64,000 nt of DNA from Allostella vacuolata (GTDB lineage: Bacteria > Pseudomonadota > Alphaproteobacteria > ATCC43930 > Allostellaceae). The notes beneath the pieces are model-generated. The model had not been told where the DNA came from. It searched no databases and saw only the letters and a list, made by a program, of their open reading frames with translations. Both the position numbers and the translations under genes were made by a program. This document shows, in pieces, positions 62,123 through 64,000 of the stretch. Every line of letters begins with the position of its first letter. Positions within the stretch are counted from its first letter, which is position 1. The stretch covers positions 992,501 to 1,056,500 of the forward strand of contig AP019702.1 in assembly GCA_006739055.1 (NCBI GenBank), written 5' to 3'.

Positions 62123-63115
62123 ATGAGAAAGATCGCCGCCATCGTCGCCGCCCTCTCCTTCGCCGCCCTTGCCGCCGACGCCGGTGCGCAGGAGCGCATC
62201 CGCGTCGCCGGCGCCGCCCAGCCGGGCTCGGTCATGGAGGGGATCGCCCGGACCCTGATCGAGAACTTCAACAAGGGGGCCGGCGGCAAGTACCAGATGG
62301 AGTACCAGTTCGTCGGCTCCGACCAGGAGCTGACGCAGCAGGTCGTCCGCGGCCGGCTCGAGATCGGCACGGCATCCCTGGCCGGCGCCGCCATCTCCGT
62401 CCCCGAGGGCGCCGTCATGTCGCTGCCCTATCTCTGGGCAAGCGACGCGGAGCGCATCTGGGTGTCGGACAACGTCGTGCGCCCGGTGATCGACGACATC
62501 TATCTGGGCCGCGGCCTCGTCATCATCGGCATGGCCGAGACGGGCTGGGCCAACGTCTTCTGCAAGACCACCTGCGACAGCCCGGAAGAGCTGAAGGGCC
62601 GCCGGTTCCGGGTCGGCCCGGCCACCTCGAGCAAGCTGTTCTGGGAAGGCATGGGGGTGAACGGCGTGCAGCTGGCGCTGCCCGATTTCTTCACCGGCCT
62701 GGAGCAGGGCATGGTGGAGGGCGGCGACCTTCCCTTCACCTACTATGTGACGACACCGGCGGCCCAGCTGGCCAAGCACTATGTGATGACCCAGAACTAT
62801 CATCACGACCAGCCCTTCTATGCGAACAAGGCCTTCTTCGAGAAGCTGCCCAAGGACATCCAGGCGCTGCTCAAGAGCGCGATGCCCTCGAACGAGGAGA
62901 TGCGCCGCCGCCAGGCCGCCGACTACCAGAAGCGCGCCGAGGCGTTCAAGGCGGGCGGCGGCAAGATCGTCGACCTGACCGACGCCCAGCGCGCCGCCTT
63001 CGCCGCCCGCGTCACTCCCGGCAACGAGGGGCTGGTGGCAACGCTGCCGGGCCGCTCGCGCGACCTCTACAATGCGGTCCTCGAAGGCAAGAAGCGCTAT
63101 GCGGCCTCCCGCTGA
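62123..63115 (+). CDS. TRAP transporter solute-binding protein (DctP family)
   Basis: The 330-residue protein has a signal peptide ending near ADAGAQE. DctP features include IARTLIENFNKGAGGKY, LTQQVVRGRLEIGTASLAG and LKGRRFRVGPATSSKLFWEG, the last containing the ligand-binding Arg. It also has a FCKTTCDSP pair of cysteines that may form a disulfide. A strong GAGGAGGA ribosome-binding site precedes the ATG. It follows the kinase by 111 bp and probably delivers that pathway's substrate. Confidence 0.92.
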   Translation: MRKIAAIVAALSFAALAADAGAQERIRVAGAAQPGSVMEGIARTLIENFNKGAGGKYQMEYQFVGSDQELTQQVVRGRLEIGTASLAGAAISVPEGAVMSLPYLWASDAERIWVSDNVVRPVIDDIYLGRGLVIIGMAETGWANVFCKTTCDSPEELKGRRFRVGPATSSKLFWEGMGVNGVQLALPDFFTGLEQGMVEGGDLPFTYYVTTPAAQLAKHYVMTQNYHHDQPFYANKAFFEKLPKDIQALLKSAMPSNEEMRRRQAADYQKRAEAFKAGGGKIVDLTDAQRAAFAARVTPGNEGLVATLPGRSRDLYNAVLEGKKRYAASR

Positions 63116-63650
63116 CCAGCGGCCGGATGCCCGGCCGGCCCCCGCCTCGGGGGCCGGCATGGGCGTCCTCTTCCGCGTGCTGCTGCGCCTGGAGGCATTC
63201 GTCTGCTTCACGGCGCTGATCGTCGGCACGCTGGCGCTGCTGGCCGACATCCTCGGCCGCGAAGTGTTCGGCGTCGGCGTGTTCGGTGCGCAGCGGCTCG
63301 CCGTCTACTGCATGGCCGTCGCCGGCATGCTGGGCTTCTCCTACGTCGTGTCCCAGGGCGGGCATGTCCGGGTGTCGATCGTCGACCGCATCGTCCCGGT
63401 GCGTTTCGAGGCGCTCGCCCGGCGCATCGCCAACCTCGTCTCCGGCCTGATCTGCATCGGCCTGGCGGTCGGCGCCTACATCTTCGTGCGCGGGTCGTAC
63501 CTGCTGGGCGAATACAGCATGACGCTGCCGCTCGCCGTCTGGACCGTGCAGTCGGTCCTGCCGGTGGCCTTCGCCCTGGCGGCGGTCAAGTACCTGCTGT
63601 TCGTCGTGGCGCCCGGCCTGGAATCGAACGAGGGGAGCGCCGACCTGTGA
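63099..63650 (+). CDS. TRAP transporter small permease (DctQ family)
   Basis: The 183-residue protein has four membrane helices (LLRLEAFVCFTALIVGTLAL first) and the DctQ pattern FGAQRLAVYCMAVAGMLGFS, then VSQGGHVRVSIVD. The ATG at 63099 lies inside the dctP 3' end (17 bp overlap) and has a GAAGGCAAGAAG upstream; MGVLFRV at 63159 is an alternative that drops a Pro/Ala-rich leader. It overlaps the large permease gene (GTGA). Confidence 0.85.
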   Translation: MRPPADQRPDARPAPASGAGMGVLFRVLLRLEAFVCFTALIVGTLALLADILGREVFGVGVFGAQRLAVYCMAVAGMLGFSYVVSQGGHVRVSIVDRIVPVRFEALARRIANLVSGLICIGLAVGAYIFVRGSYLLGEYSMTLPLAVWTVQSVLPVAFALAAVKYLLFVVAPGLESNEGSADL

Positions 63651-64000
63651 CCGGCATCCTGATCGCGCTCGCCTGCCTGCTGCTCGTCTTCCTGCGCCAG
63701 CCGGTGGTGCTGGTCCTGGGCGTCGCCGTCGCCGCGATCCACGAATTCGTCGCGCGCGGCTCGTCGGCCGAATACCTCGTGCAGGACCTCTGGTTCACGA
63801 TCGACCGGGACGTGCTGCTGCCCATTCCGATGTTCATCCTGGCCGGCAACATCATGAGCCGGGGCGAGATCGCGCGGCGCCTGATCGACATCATGGTGCA
63901 CCTGACCGCCGGCGTGCGCGGTGGCCTGGCGGTGGCGACGATCCTGTCCTGCGCGGCCTTCGCCGCGATCTCCGGCTCGTCCATCGTCACCCTGGCCGCG
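63647..64000 (+). CDS. TRAP transporter large permease (DctM family), N-terminal part (cut by window end)
   Basis: The frame opens with a GTG overlapping the dctQ stop and reads TGILIALACLLLVFLRQPVV at the start. It goes on to PIPMFILAGNIMSRGEIARRL and AAFAAISGSSIVTLAA at the window edge. These are the first three or four membrane segments and the ISGSS loop of DctM. It completes the second DctPQM importer; the remaining 300 or so residues lie beyond the window. Confidence 0.92.
   Translation, partial: MTGILIALACLLLVFLRQPVVLVLGVAVAAIHEFVARGSSAEYLVQDLWFTIDRDVLLPIPMFILAGNIMSRGEIARRLIDIMVHLTAGVRGGLAVATILSCAAFAAISGSSIVTLAA

Overview
The window is very GC-rich, densely coded alphaproteobacterial chromosome. 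Several lineage markers point the same way: an NDUFA12-type complex I accessory protein next to mlaD and a DUF2155 protein, DUF1178 and DUF4167 proteins, a prfA-prmC-DUF4167-clpB gene order, EI-Ntr (ptsP) behind lysC, and a SAM-II riboswitch in front of metZ. A free-living Rhodospirillales-like soil or water bacterium is the best guess; the genus cannot be fixed from the sequence alone. I see no rRNA, tRNA, CRISPR array, insertion sequence, integrase or phage gene.

Layout. 1-13 kb: the end of a GGDEF protein, an EamA exporter, NDUFA12-mlaD-DUF2155, small enzymes, a two-HTH XRE regulator with a coupled unknown gene, an SDR oxidoreductase coupled to a large TPR/GT41 (SPINDLY-like) glycosyltransferase, an ScfR-like XRE regulator, and an acyl-CoA synthetase with a DUF4424 protein. 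13-20.5 kb (minus strand): a LacI-controlled operon with an M19 dipeptidase-like protein, an NMT1-type ABC importer, an FAD oxidoreductase and an amidohydrolase. 20.7-25.3 kb (plus): an Asp/Glu-racemase-superfamily protein, a LigI-like amidohydrolase and a DctPQM TRAP importer. 25.3-29.8 kb: two paralogous O-succinylhomoserine sulfhydrylase-type PLP enzymes on either side of an ankyrin protein; only the second has a SAM-II riboswitch and terminator. 29.9-34.1 kb: grxC-nitrilase-DUF1178, a 55-residue proline-rich ORF coupled to a methyltransferase, and ubiG. 34.3-49.5 kb: core genes lysC, an NMO-like flavoprotein, ptsP, a RodZ-like protein, ispG, hisS, hemA (glutamyl-tRNA reductase), prfA, prmC, DUF4167 and clpB with a sigma-32-like promoter.

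49.6-56.3 kb (minus): an Fe-dependent alcohol dehydrogenase, a TauD-type dioxygenase, a TAXI-TRAP importer and a flavoprotein reductase, divergent from a MetE-like methyltransferase. 57.7-64 kb (plus): a DeoR regulator, a 2-hydroxyacid dehydrogenase, a class II aldolase, an FGGY kinase and a second DctPQM importer, cut by the window edge. This last set reads as a complete uptake-phosphorylation-aldol cleavage pathway for an unidentified small polyol or sugar acid.

The accessory half is therefore a row of transporter-plus-enzyme catabolic modules, most with a local regulator or operator. Three patterns cut across genes: start/stop overlaps (ATGA, GTGA, TTGA) at most operon junctions; short 12-18 bp tandem duplications at gene junctions, linkers and termini; and TAG-type -10 elements about 6-7 bp from the start codon, suggesting leaderless transcripts. 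The most unexpected core feature is a C5-pathway glutamyl-tRNA reductase, since 5-aminolevulinate synthase is the usual alphaproteobacterial route.
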